Origin: Montifringilla adamsi
Lineage: Eukaryota; Chordata; Aves; Passeriformes; Passeridae
Direction of reading: 5' to 3'
DNA: 64,000 bases
Assembly: GCA_017590115.1 (NCBI GenBank)
Contig: JAGGNK010011336.1
Span: 1,488,001 to 1,552,000, forward strand
Each line of letters begins with the position of its first letter. Positions within the stretch are counted from its first letter, which is position 1. This document shows positions 51,336 through 62,316 of this stretch, in pieces. Below the pieces are notes generated by a model, which ran no database searches, was not told the DNA's origin, and saw only the letters and a program-made list of their open reading frames with translations. The position numbers and the translations under genes were made by a program.

Positions 51336-51430
51336 TGCATGTGTGTGTATGCATACATACATACGGATGTATATACACATACATATGTATGTGTATATGC
51401 CCGTATATGTATGTGTATATATATATATTT
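51336..51430. repeat. (GTAT/CATA)n microsatellite after CR1
   Basis: TGTGTGTATGCATACATACATACGG...TATATATATAT directly follows the CR1 tail. It probably arose by expansion from the CR1 terminal repeats or the insertion site. Confidence 0.85.
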
Positions 51431-52650
51431 AAACTGAAAGACCTTTCTAGCTACATAAAGAAATACTATGCTAATTGATTTTGCTCTACATTTTCCATAG
51501 TTATGAGAAAGCACAGCCTTGATGTGATCTTCAATTTTTTTCTTATACATGGTGAGAAACAGATTTTTAAGGGCAATGGGAGTCTTTACCACCACATCAT
51601 TTAGAAAACAACATGGTCCTGCCCCAGCACAACACACAAAGTCAATGGAGATGCTTTCATAGTCATCACATGATGAGCTGCTGAAGAATTTTCCAGAGTC
51701 AGAAATATTAGTGGTGCCAGGGTGTGTAAACTCTACCAGTCATTAACCTGAGTTTCACCGGCCCTGGGGTTTCTAAGAAGAGATTAAGAGATACAACTTG
51801 AAGCTCCTAGATTACAAGAACAAAAGGGGCCTGGATGATCATCCCTCATGATCTCTGGTGTAACACTGCACATCCCAGAAATAGCTTTTTCCTCAAAGTC
51901 AGTACTCTTTTAAAACACCTGAGATAAAAATAGCCCTGATGGTAGATTCACCACACCCCAACTTTTGGTGGCTGCTGTAAACAAAGCCCGGTGTTAAAAC
52001 TGAGCTCTCCTCAGAGCATTTATTGGTTTGCCTTTGGATTTGCGGTAACTTCGTGCTCCGTGCTCAGCAGCTCACTATTCCCTGTGATATTTCCAACCCA
52101 GGTATTTACAGCCCTCTGATCACTTTAGTCCCTCTTTGCTGAGCTCCTGGATCCCAGCATCCCGTCATCCGTCGCTATGGTGCGAGTCAGACCCTCACCC
52201 CTGAGCAGGAGCGTATCCTGCATCTCCCCATAGCTGCTGGACATTCCCATGGGCTGGAGGTTCCCATGGGACTCAGGCCCAAGGGAGGAGAGAACACACG
52301 TGCAGGCACGTGGCAGATGGGTGACAAGTGACAGCAGTGTGGAGGCACGGGTGGAGAAGCTCCAGGCTGCAGCTGTGACATGGAAAACCTGCTGAGTCCC
52401 ACCTGCCAGGAAGTCATGTCTCAAGCCAGGGACCAGGCACTCCCTTTCCAGAGAGGGTGGGCAAAAGCTGAAGAAAATGGGACGGGGAAGAAGGCAAGGG
52501 ACAGGTGGAAAAGGGCTGCAGTCGTGGACAGGCATCCTGCTGGAATGAGAGGCTGCTGCCTGACCCCTGTGTGCTGCCCGCCGCGCTCGGAGCTTTGCGT
52601 GTAATGAATCACTCGCCACACGTGTGACGTAACACGGCAGTGGCAACAGA

Positions 52651-52730
52651 TCTCATTATTATCCAATTTACATGGGGAAACTGGGGTGTGGAGAGGTGAA
52701 TATTGTGCCTGGGGCGTACTGAGACCAGAT
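52651..52730 (+). mobile_element. MIR-like ancient SINE relic
   Basis: TCTCATTATTATCCAATTTACATGGGGAAACTGGGGTGTGGAGAGGTGAATATTGTGCC follows the MIR core (CATTATTATCCCCATTTTACAGATGAGGAAACTGAGGCACAGAGAGGTTAAGTAACTTGCCC) over about 70 bp. MIR elements predate the amniote split and persist as short relics in birds. Confidence 0.6.
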
Positions 52731-53498
52731 TACAGAGGGCCTCACGCTGCCATCCCATGCTCACTTTACTAAGCTATATAGGAATTAGGTGCAGCTGGCA
52801 GAAACAGACATGGAGCATGCTGTGGAAAGCTTGGGGGGGAGAGGATGAGCTTGGCATTCACAGTACAGAGCCTTGCCCCTAGCATTTGTGTCCTGCCACA
52901 ACAAATAGACCCTCTTGCTGTGTTGAATGGGGTCCCCTTCAGCTCCCAAGAGCTGCTCCAGCTTGCTGTCACATGCTGTGCTCTTCTGTAGCATCTGTTT
53001 ATCACTTTGCCCCTTGGGAGGCTCTTTCCTGATTTTCCCTGGCCATACCACCCTTCTGCAGAAGATGAAATGACAATGGGAGATTCCCAACATCCCAGCA
53101 CCCCTGCTGCAGCCTTGTCCCAGCTGCCTCAAGGATGAGTCCCGGGTGCCAGCGATGCCAGCGCTGAGCCTGGCCTGTCTTGGGAGAGCACCTGCAGCCA
53201 GACCAGGGCTTGTGTCCCACTGCTGAGGGACCATCTTTTAACTCTAAATTAGCACCTCCGTGATGGGTTTCTGTTTCATGAATTGGCCCAATCCCTTCTT
53301 ATATCCATGCAAGAATTTATCCTTTGCACAACCCCCTGGCTCAGCGCTGCTCCCAGTTCTCTTTTCATCTCGATCCTGCCTCAGGGTTCATTTCTTTCTC
53401 AAAGACGTTTCAGAGGAAGCTTAAGAGACAAATCAGCATTACAAAGCATTCCTCTTGTAGGAGAAAAAAAATTCAGAAAGCTTTTCTCTCCTTACTAT

Positions 53499-53523
53499 AA
53501 AAAAAAAAAAAAAAAAAAAAAAA
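53499..53523. repeat. (A)25 homopolymer
   Basis: Twenty-five consecutive A followed by CCCAAAAAGG. No retroposon body is recognised. Confidence 0.9.
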
Positions 53524-55260
53524 CCCAAAAAGGAAACAGCTGAGTTTGGTGACTCTTTTTGGTATTTCCTTATATTTAACACATGTTCCTTGCTATGGAA
53601 AAAAGGCAATCACCACTGACGGCTTAAAGTCCTCCAGAGGTCTGGAGAAGCTGGTGCTAAAAACTGGGCTTCAGAACTCAGCTTCTTGCTGGCAGGAAGC
53701 CTGGGGGCTGCTTTTCCCTCTGCTCTTGCCATGTACCCTTGTAACCATAAGCTTGTACCACTACATGGAGAGACAGCAGGAAGCTAAAACATAAAATATT
53801 CAATGTTTTGGGGGAGTCAAGCTGGACTGAGGTGACCCAGTACCATGGATAATCCACTGGAGAAGGAGTGGTAGGTAGGTAGAGCATCACCTTTGCTGTC
53901 CCATCTCATTTCACACCGGTTTTGCCCCCTCAGTACTAAAACTTGGAGCTGCGACTCAGACAATTGGAGATCTGAAATAATCTTTGATATTTAAACAGCT
54001 ATTTTTTGTTTTCTGACAGCCACACACTGTTCCAGCGTTCGTGTGAACAGGCTGTCTGAGTCAGATGCAAAATAAAGTGACACATGGTCCCCTCTAATGT
54101 TCCCATCAGAGCACGTATTGTCCTGTGATCTCACTGCAGCAAGGAGGAAACAGCGAAGGCTCTTGCCCAGGTTTCTGTGCTGCTCTTAACTGCACATGGC
54201 CCCAACAGCAACAGTTCATTCACACCTCACTGCCCCTGTCTATATTATTAAATAAAATGATCCCCAGCCAGAGAGGCTCGGCTGGGCTCAGGGCCATGCT
54301 GCTAAACGCTGTATCCATGAGCTAAAGTACCATGACCAGGCCAAAACCATTCAGGGCATCTCCTGGCCATGCCCAGATCATTTTCCAGACTCAGGCTGCC
54401 AAGTTCAGCCAGCCAGGATACTTCACCAAGCACTCTCCAAAACCTTGGAGAGGCCCCTCATTCCTGGGGGAGAACCTGTGTCTCCAAGGGGTGTCCTCGT
54501 GCATCTCTAAACCAGCTGGGTTACAAAACTGAAGCTCACATCACTTTTCTCACCCAGCCCGTAGGATTCCAAGGGATTCCAAGGGATTCAAACCCAAGCA
54601 AATTTCATTGGGGACTGATGCTGCTGGGACTGAGCATGATGACAGGGTGCTGGGCAGCTGCTGGTGCCACAACATGCTGCAATTCCTGCCTGCGTGGGTA
54701 ATCAGCGTGGCTCAGTGCCACGAGCTGTGATTAAGTCATTAGTCAGTTGCGTGAAAATATTTGAGATTACAAGTCGATGCTGAATTCCTTCTTGGAAGGG
54801 TTGAGGAAATTAATATTTAGCTCTGGTGGACACGAGGTCAGAGCTTGTCAAACACAAGACACGACGCTGTCACCCCGAGCGCAGGTGTCGGCCTCATCAT
54901 CAGGTGTTGGGCTTTTCCAAAGGATCATGCTAATTCCTTGTCACAAACTCAGCCTTGGCTTCAACAAGGGCTCATCATCCAATCATTGTAGAAAAATTGA
55001 AGCACCCTGAGCCTGGCAGGTGATTCTTTCTTTTCCATGCCCAGTGGTGGGCACCGGCACCTGCACCGCGCTCAGGCAGAGTAAAGGGGGGGCTGTGCAA
55101 TCATCCACAATCAATCAGGCCGAGCGTGTACACCAATTAAATTACGTTCTTCCACCAGTTCTCAGAAATGTAATTTGCCTTAAGTTAATAAGCAAACATC
55201 TACCCTCTCAAAGTGTATTTACAGAGCTGTAAAATCAAGGGGCACTTCATAACGGCAGCG

Positions 55261-55280
55261 AGGAGGGAGGGAGGGAGGGA
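55261..55280. repeat. (GGGA)n short microsatellite
   Basis: AGGAGGGAGGGAGGGAGGGA, about five GGGA units. Confidence 0.9.
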
Positions 55281-58200
55281 TGGATCTGTGGTACCAGTAC
55301 AGCGTTTAGTCAGGATGCTGCTGGAGTGTCACAGGTGTCAGCCACCCGGATGGACATGTGTCAATCTCCCTGACACAAATGAATTAATTAATTACGTGGA
55401 ACAAAAATCGTAGTCCTTTCAGAGGACCTCCCTTTGAACTGCAAAAGAGGAAGTTTAAGCAAAACATGAAGTCTCCTGCTGTCCCTTCACTGAGGACAAG
55501 ATTGCACCCTGTGGGCTCTGGGATATATTTTGTGGCTTGTCTTAGAATGTGAGGATCTAGAGGGAAAGTTTGTTCAGCATGGGCAGTGATTTCTCCACAA
55601 CTGTGCCCTACTTGGTGCAGCAAGCAAGACCTCCACCAGCAGCTCCCAGGTGCTCTGGGTGGCTGCTGCTCAGCATCACAGCTGTCCTCCCATGGACCAT
55701 GTGAACACACATCCCAACTTTCCCAGACATCCAGTCTCAAAATTAAAGTCTTTCCTCCCCTGCCTTCTTTTTCTTTTGTTCTTCTCTAAAACACGATCTC
55801 CCAAGCTGTTGTGTGGAAGGACACATGCATTTTCCCAGGGAGGGGGACATGGCAGCATCTCCCCCTCACCCAACCCACAGCACAACCCGAAAAATGGAGG
55901 AGGCAGGTGTTACTTGAGCAAGGCACATTTAAATGCCTTTAATGAGGCGAAATGAAAACACCACACGTCGCCTGCTACAGCTGCTGCATCAGTCTGGGGG
56001 GCGAAGTAGTAAGAAAATCAGTACATAATCAGCATGTGAGTGCTCCCAGCACCCGCAGGATGTGTCCAGTTTATAGGCTGGTTGAAGAAACAAAACAGAT
56101 TTCGGGTCCTTGAAAACACACAAAACCACAGATGTATATATGTTTTTGCTTGCATTCAGTGTATGCAGCCAATGCTATCTTTTATTCTTCTTCTTTTTTT
56201 TTTTTGTCTTTTTTTTCTCCCCCTCTGCATGTCATGGGAAAAATCCTCTGCTTTCTGCCTGAGAACTCATCTGCCAGAAGGCCTGCTTGTTGTAGCTATG
56301 ATTTAAGCCACATGAGCTGGCTGCGTGGTAACAGAGTAATACTCTTTCTTCGGCTTTCTCACTCAAACAATCTGATTAACACAGAGTTTTCTGGATGGCT
56401 TAAGTCTGTCAATCCAAGGAAGAAGTTAAAGGGAAGGAGGCCACTATGGGCTCTGTCAAAACAAGGCTTGTTTAATGATTGCTCCGGGGAGATTTGCAGC
56501 CAGGACCTGACTGAAAGTCCCCCTGAGGCCAGGCTGGCATAGCCACCTTCAACCCTTCATTTTGAGGGTTGTGAGATGCCCACAGCAAGTCCCACAGTGG
56601 CCTGGCTGTGGCTGGGCTCACCAGGTCTTTCCTGGGCAGCTCCAGCAGCACCCAAAGGGAGGCTTGGACACCACTGGTGACATGGGTAACATTTTTGGGG
56701 GAGGAACTGAAAGGCTCCTACCAACTACAGAGGTGTTGGGCAATGAGCTTCCAGCGTTGTATTCTGAGCATTTCAAATCTCTCATTTTCCCCATTTAACT
56801 GGGGGTTCTATGGGACAGGGCTACAAGCAGCTCTTGAGATTTCTTCTCTAGACCTGCCAGTGCCCACTGTGTTTGCTCCTCCTCTGGGGCCTGCATCTGG
56901 ATCCTACCAAATGGTTTGGGGTTTCTCTTTGCTTTTAAGGGTACTGCTGGATTTTGGAATCAGTATTTGGCCATTCATAGCCATGTTTCATTCCTGGACT
57001 AATATGACTGATATCAAATCCCCTTGGTCTCAGCTGAAGGATCAAAATATTTCCTGGCAATGCTCTTTAATTTGTATTTACAGTCACTGAACATCATTTG
57101 GCATGATCTTGTCCTTTCAGCTGGGAAAGCTTCCCTCCTTCAGCCCCTTGGTTTTCCTTGGGCTCTCCTGAAGGAAATCACTGGGGTGTTGTAGAGGAAA
57201 AAGCCCTGTTCTGAAGATGCCTGCAGGCTTGGGGTATGGCAGCCTGCTGCTACCCAGAATGAATCAGAGCTGTGAAAGCACAGGCTTGCTAACAGGAGCC
57301 AGCATCCCACCTTCCTAGCAAGTGCTCAGCTCTGCCTGCCCACCAGCCACGACTCCGGGGGCTCCACTGTGTCCAGCATTATCCTGAGGAAGATGCAACA
57401 CCATTCAACGCACTCCTGGTGGTCTTTGCCAGAACCCCCCCACCACCAAATGGCCTCTAATGCCTTGGTGATGAATGGTCCATAATACATACTGGCTGTG
57501 CCTGTGACAATGAAACAACCCATTCCAGAGCCTCAGCACCACTCTGAGCAGGCTGGTGCACTGACCAGGCATGGGTAGGAAAGGTATGAGCTGGAGACTA
57601 CTCAGAGGCAGCACTTTGGATGGGATTACCTCATCTGGGGCTGCAGCAGGCTTTGACAGCAGTAGGACATTGCCAGCTGGACTCAGGACTGAGAAGCCAC
57701 CCACAACACATTTGATTTATTGTTATTATGATTTATTATTATTTACTATATGTTTTGTCTTTGGGGCTTGATGATGGCCCAAAAGCCACTGGTGTAACCC
57801 AAGCTCATGCTCTTCCTCAGTGCAACACTGATGCTCCTCAGGAGGAGTGACCAATGTGATGCCCACCAAGCCAAGGTTCACAGCCATCAGAAACAAGCCT
57901 TTCCCAGCAGGAAAATTAGAAATTGGAGGGGCAAACGTTGTTTTTTAAAACCTCATCCCCCAGTCGAGCAAAAGGGGAAGAGGAATGGAACGGTCATGGA
58001 ATGCCTCGTGAGTCACTGAGACATACTGAGGTGTGGTATCACAGAGCTTGGCAGATCCACCCTTGCCTCGCTGCCTCCACGGCTGGAGCCAGGCAGTTTC
58101 TCAGGCCTGGGTGTTGACACTGTTCCTGGTACAGCAGCCCAGCCACGCCAGGACCAGCTGCTGCCCACCCTGGCCTTGGCACATCCCATCTCTTGTGTTG

Positions 58201-58449
58201 CTCCGGGACCCAGAGGCACCCGCTGGTGTTGTCTTGTACTATCCCACAAACCAAAGGGAATGACAAAAACTGCAGAAGCAACACGAGCAAAGCATCAGAG
58301 AGGAGAAAAAGAGGATTTTTTTGGATGCAGACTCATAGCAAAGTTGGGCTTTGACCCCTGTGAGGCCAGGAAATGTAGGTGCGGTGTCCACGCCTGGTTC
58401 TGGTGGCAGCAATTTTCACTACATAGCAACAGTTGTTATGTAGCAATAA

Positions 58450-58620
58450 TACTTGGCAAATTTCAGGGCACTTGAGAAATATTAATTAATCTGCACATCA
58501 GCCCTGTCAGGTAGGCAGCTAAATATTTTCACCTGTGCTTTATAACTAGGGAAGTGAGACCACAAGAAAAAAAAAACCACCAGCATTTTGTCCATGGTCA
58601 CAGCACAAGCAGCTGCCAAC
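58450..58620 (+). mobile_element. MIR-like ancient SINE relic with internal A-tract
   Basis: GGCACTTGAGAAATATTAATTAATC...CAGCCCTGTCAGGTAGGCAGCTAAATATTTTCACC...TAGGGAAGTGAGACCACAAG...TTTGTCCATGGTCACAGCA has the MIR order (CACTTT...CCCTGTGAGGTAGG...ATTTTACAGATGAGGAAACTGAG...GCCCAAGGTCACA). An A11 run interrupts it at about 58566. Confidence 0.55.
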
Positions 58621-59610
58621 ATGAGGACAGTGCTCAGCAAGTGCCTCAGAAGAGGAGAGCTGATGCAAAGGAAAACCAAAGGAAAACCAGACAACGCATC
58701 AGGGGATTCAAAGGAAGCACCAAGTTTTCAATCCAGTGAAGCAAACCTCAGAGGGACTTCTCTGTTGCTGGCACTGGCATTTCACAGCTCAGTTTAATTA
58801 TACTAATCACTTTGATGATGACTCCTGACATTCACCTTCATTAGCCACTGGCGGCCACGCTCAGCTGCTGCGACTTCAGAGCTATCAATGTCTGCTCTAA
58901 ATAACCCATGAGTAAAATCAGCTGGGAGACAGTGTGTCTGGGCTCTCCTCTGGCATAGCCTGCATGGAGGTGGCTGGGAATGCAAGACTGAAGCCAAAAC
59001 TGCAGTTTAACTCTGGCTGAGCATAGGCATGATCTTTCTCTGCATGTCTTGGGGTGGGGAGAGCTTTCCTCTTTGGCACTGAGAGCAATGGCAGAGGGGA
59101 AGTGGAGAGTGGGGGTGATGTGCAAGGAAGGACTACGTGAAGTCAAGAAGTCCAGACCCTGGCACCATCTTCCCAGTTGCCTTGGGAATGGTGTCAGTGC
59201 TACCCCTTCTGTTGCATAAACAAATAGCACATGCCATAACCAGGCTTCAGCCCAAGGGGTTTTTTTGCCCCAGTGCCCATTGTCCCCAAACAAGCAGCAA
59301 TTCAGGTCACGCTGAGGGTAGTCATAACCTAAAGGCAGGGGACAGGACAGCTGGAAGGGCAAAGCAAAAGGCAGGAGGACACGTGCTGCCACAGCCATCC
59401 TTCAAAGCACAGGGCTGCACAGCCAGAGAGCAGCTGGACCCTGTCCCACAGCTCTGAGGCCCTTGCTGTGGCCACGCTGCCCTTGCTGGCAGTGTGCATT
59501 TGCCTTAAACCAGGATGAAATGTAGCAAAATCACAAAGTCCCAGGCAGATCACAAAGGCAATTAGGTGTCGTGATGCAACTGCTTCGGTTTTCCTTCCTT
59601 ATGGTTTGTT

Positions 59611-60051
59611 GTGCTGTTTCCAGCTTGTGATTCTCATTTTACTAGGAATGCTGCTCAGAGAACACAGACAGAACTTTCAGCGATCCCATTTGTCAAAACA
59701 GAGGAATTTGAGCTCTGCAGAATAAAAACAGAGAGAGAGGTGAGATGTTATTGCTTTGTAGTTGAAGATGCCGCAGCAATGCTAAATGCCATTTGTCACT
59801 TTTATCTGAGAGATCTCAATTATCAGCCCCAAAAAGCTGAACAGGATGATGATTTCAACCTGCTAGCAAGCAATTTCCCCAATACTGACCCTGCAATGTT
59901 TCTTTATGAAGGTATTATTTTGCAAACTAATGCCCACAATAAATCCACTTGTGCAGATTTTATTAGCAGGGACCCGTCACTCATTAACTGCTGCAGCGTG
60001 CCACGTGTTCAAAACACAGGAAGGCACCTGTTTATAATTCAGAAAAAATAA
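59611..60051 (+). CDS. Orphan 146-codon ORF, function unknown
   Basis: I do not recognise this protein. The predicted chain is acidic-to-neutral, low in repeats and unusually balanced in composition (EEFELCRIKTEREVRCYCFV, LNAICHFYLRDLNYQ, EQDDDFNLLASNFPNTDP) compared with other chance ORFs here. No signal peptide, membrane segment or known domain is visible. The stop codon overlaps an AATAAA (AAAAAATAAAATG). There is no CpG island or TATA box directly upstream and the start context is unremarkable. It could be chance, a single-exon lineage gene, an exon of a non-coding transcript, or a conserved non-coding element. Confidence 0.15.
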   Translation: MLFPACDSHFTRNAAQRTQTELSAIPFVKTEEFELCRIKTEREVRCYCFVVEDAAAMLNAICHFYLRDLNYQPQKAEQDDDFNLLASNFPNTDPAMFLYEGIILQTNAHNKSTCADFISRDPSLINCCSVPRVQNTGRHLFIIQKK

Positions 60052-60959
60052 AATGCATAAAATTTTATGTTGTAAATGCGGCATCGTTTTAGCATGAGTG
60101 AAGCTGTTTGAGATATGAGACAGGAATAATGCTCTCTGTGCCTGCATCCCTCCTGAAACCATCGCTGGGATGCTGGATTTACGAAGGATGCAGTGGGTAT
60201 GGCACTTCTGCCGTGGGGTAGTTGAACACTTAAATGCCATTATAGCTTTGGTGCTTTGTCATGAGAGGACTGATGCTTTTTAAAAAAGAAAATAAGGGAG
60301 ATGTGAGACACTTCAAGGGATTTTAAGTGTTCCTTCATTCAGCATTTATAACTGGCATTTTCCTGAGTGTGAAAGCGCATTGAAAAAAAGGGTAATATTA
60401 AGACCCTGTTCTTTGGAAGGAGATTGCCCATGGCATGTCCTGAGTGCTTCTCTTTTTCCCTGAAAGTCCTTGCTATGCATCAAGCTGGATTCCTCAGTGC
60501 TGGCTCTGTCGTGCTGTATCTGCTGTATATTTTGGCTGGTTTCTCTGCTGCACATCTTGGCTTTTGCCGTGACACGCATCTCTTAGGAACACAATGGACT
60601 TTTGCACTCTCGGTCCGAAGGATGTTGTCACTGCAGGCCCTTCCCATGCAGCCACAGGAGTGTTTCTGAATGCTCCTCTTGAGGAGCACACACCCTCCTT
60701 TCCAGAAAGGCCTTTTTCCTGCTGCCAAACCACATGAGCAAAGCTCCCTCTGCTTCAAAGGGAGCCTTGGGTTGCCAAAGCAGATGCTGGTGAGCAAAAG
60801 CCACCCTAGGACTGGGCACGGGCGCCTGGGCCAGGCTGGCCGTGGAAGGAGGCATTTCTGCCGCAGCAGGGTCCTGCTCTGCAGAGCATCCAGCTTCCCG
60901 AGCTGGTTTTAATGCAGCTTCAAAGGCAGGAGTAAAACTTCCCCAAGCCCTAAACCCAC

Positions 60960-61265
60960 AGGAGCTCACACCCAGCGCCCTTCCCAGCCCGCGGCAGGGA
61001 CGGGCAGGATTGCACCCTCTCTGCAGCCTGTCCCGCCGCAGAGGGAGGGGGACGCGGTGTTTGCCGTGTCCCCGGAGCTCTCCGCAGCAGCCCCGCCGCT
61101 CCCGGCTGCGGCACGGGCGGGGGCAGCGCGGGGGGACACGCAGGCATTGCCGGCAGCCAGGCAACCGAGAGAGAGCACGGAGCAGGGGGGACAGCAGGAG
61201 GGAGCTCCTCAGCCCTGGCTGATGGGTCTGTTCGTGCCAGGGTGGGGAGAGGACGCGGCATCCTA
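60960..61265. promoter_or_regulatory. Second CpG-rich island, possible promoter
   Basis: About 300 bp with dense CpG (CCCGCGGCAGGGACGGG, CCCCGCCGCTCCCGGCTGCGG, GGGCGGGGGCAGCGCGGGGG, TTGCCGGCAGCC). It lies 10.5 kb upstream of the PELI1 promoter and is not next to a recognised gene. It could be a promoter of a non-coding transcript or a distal regulatory CpG island. No clear splice donor was identified next to it. Confidence 0.5.
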
Positions 61266-61988
61266 CCCGCTTGGCACTGCCTGGGAAGGGCTGGCACGGG
61301 ATTGCCAGGCTGGGCACACCCCGCCCCACATTCTGCCGCTTCACTCAGCGCCTGCCTTCAGAAACGGGGGAGGAAACAAGGGGGGAAATTGAAAAAAACA
61401 ATGGAGGCTCACAAACTCCTAGTTTCTGTATGTCTTCCCGAATATGTATACAGATTTTGATCCACCAGACACACTATTTTTAGTGTCCTTTGGGGTATGT
61501 TTGGGAGCAAGCCCTTAACTGTTGCTGTGCTGCTATAGAAACTGTATCCATGTACACTGACATGTTTACAATTGTTTCAAACGCCATAAACTTTCAAGGA
61601 CAAAATCAAGCGGCTTATTTCCATTAAAGTAACTGCCCTGGTGTGGGTTTCTTCTACTTTTACATTTATTAATTTAGGACCCTTCTCAGCTTCACCCAGC
61701 CCCACGGAGCTTTTGTTTTGGGAACGGTTTGCCAGCTCTTGCTGCCATGGTGCTTGGCAAACCTGGAGCAGAGCAGTTGCAAATCTGGATTGAGGAAGAG
61801 AAAATTTTTTGCTGGCTCTGCTCGACCTCAGCCATAGGAGGGGTGTTTGGCAGATACCAGGGTGTCCATGCGAAGCAGAGCCTGCTGCCTGCCCAAGCTC
61901 CATCCTGGTGCTGAGGAGTTGCTGTGGGAGGTTGTTCAGCCCTTGTGGCCAGCTCATGTCTATCCGGGACAGAGCAGCTGCTTAACTT

Positions 61989-62041
61989 AAAAAAAAAAAC
62001 CCAAAACAAAACCAAAAAACCACCCCACTCACCTCCCCCCA

Positions 62042-62081
<40 letters not shown>

Positions 62082-62115
62082 CCCAACAAAAGCATTTTGG
62101 TTTAGGCCCGGGGAA
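61989..62115. repeat. A-rich tract and unit left of assembly gap
   Basis: AAAAAACCCAAAACAAAACC-type sequence, then A37 at 62043-62079, then CCCCCAACAAAAGCATTTTGGTTTAGGC up to the gap. The last part recurs to the right of the gap. Confidence 0.9.
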
Positions 62116-62231
62116 NNNNNNNNNNNNNNNNNNNNNNNNNNNNNNNNNNNNNNNNNNNNNNNNNNNNNNNNNNNNNNNNNNNNNNNNNNNNNNNNNNNNN
62201 NNNNNNNNNNNNNNNNNNNNNNNNNNNNNNN
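62116..62231. other. Assembly gap (116 N)
   Basis: A run of 116 N. The frames that appear to cross it are artefacts. Its flanks are nearly identical A-rich units, which suggests the gap lies in a tandem or duplicated A-rich segment that was hard to assemble. Confidence 0.99.
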
Positions 62232-62316
62232 CCCCCCCCCAAAAAAAAAAAAAAAAAAAAACAAAAAACAAAAAAAAAAACCCACCAGCAAAGCATTTTG
62301 GTTTAGGCTCTGGGAA
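62232..62316. repeat. C9-A21 tract and duplicated unit right of gap
   Basis: C9 (62232-62240) and A21 (62241-62261) with further A-rich sequence, then CCCACCAGCAAAGCATTTTGGTTTAGGCTCTGGGAA at 62281-62316. This repeats the left-flank unit with a few differences. Confidence 0.9.

Larger units (their letters stand above)
51431..59600. other. Intergenic, upstream of PELI1, no gene recognised
   Basis: Moderately GC-rich anonymous sequence. Many ORFs of 60-185 codons occur on both strands, but they overlap one another and show no recognised domain, splice or promoter support. Two MIR-like relics and simple repeats are annotated separately. In mammals the next gene on this side is LGALSL; no galectin-like exon is visible. 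Confidence 0.6.

Noticed and set aside
58841..59398. 185-codon minus-strand ORF
   Set aside because: No recognised domain, overlaps plus-strand ORFs, no promoter or splice evidence.
60628..61344. 238-codon minus-strand ORF
   Set aside because: Long chiefly because of the CpG-rich island; arginine/proline/alanine-rich with no recognised domain and opposing ORFs of similar length.
61692..62291. 199-codon ORFs across the N gap on both strands
   Set aside because: They are open only because N cannot encode stops and A runs encode Lys/Phe.
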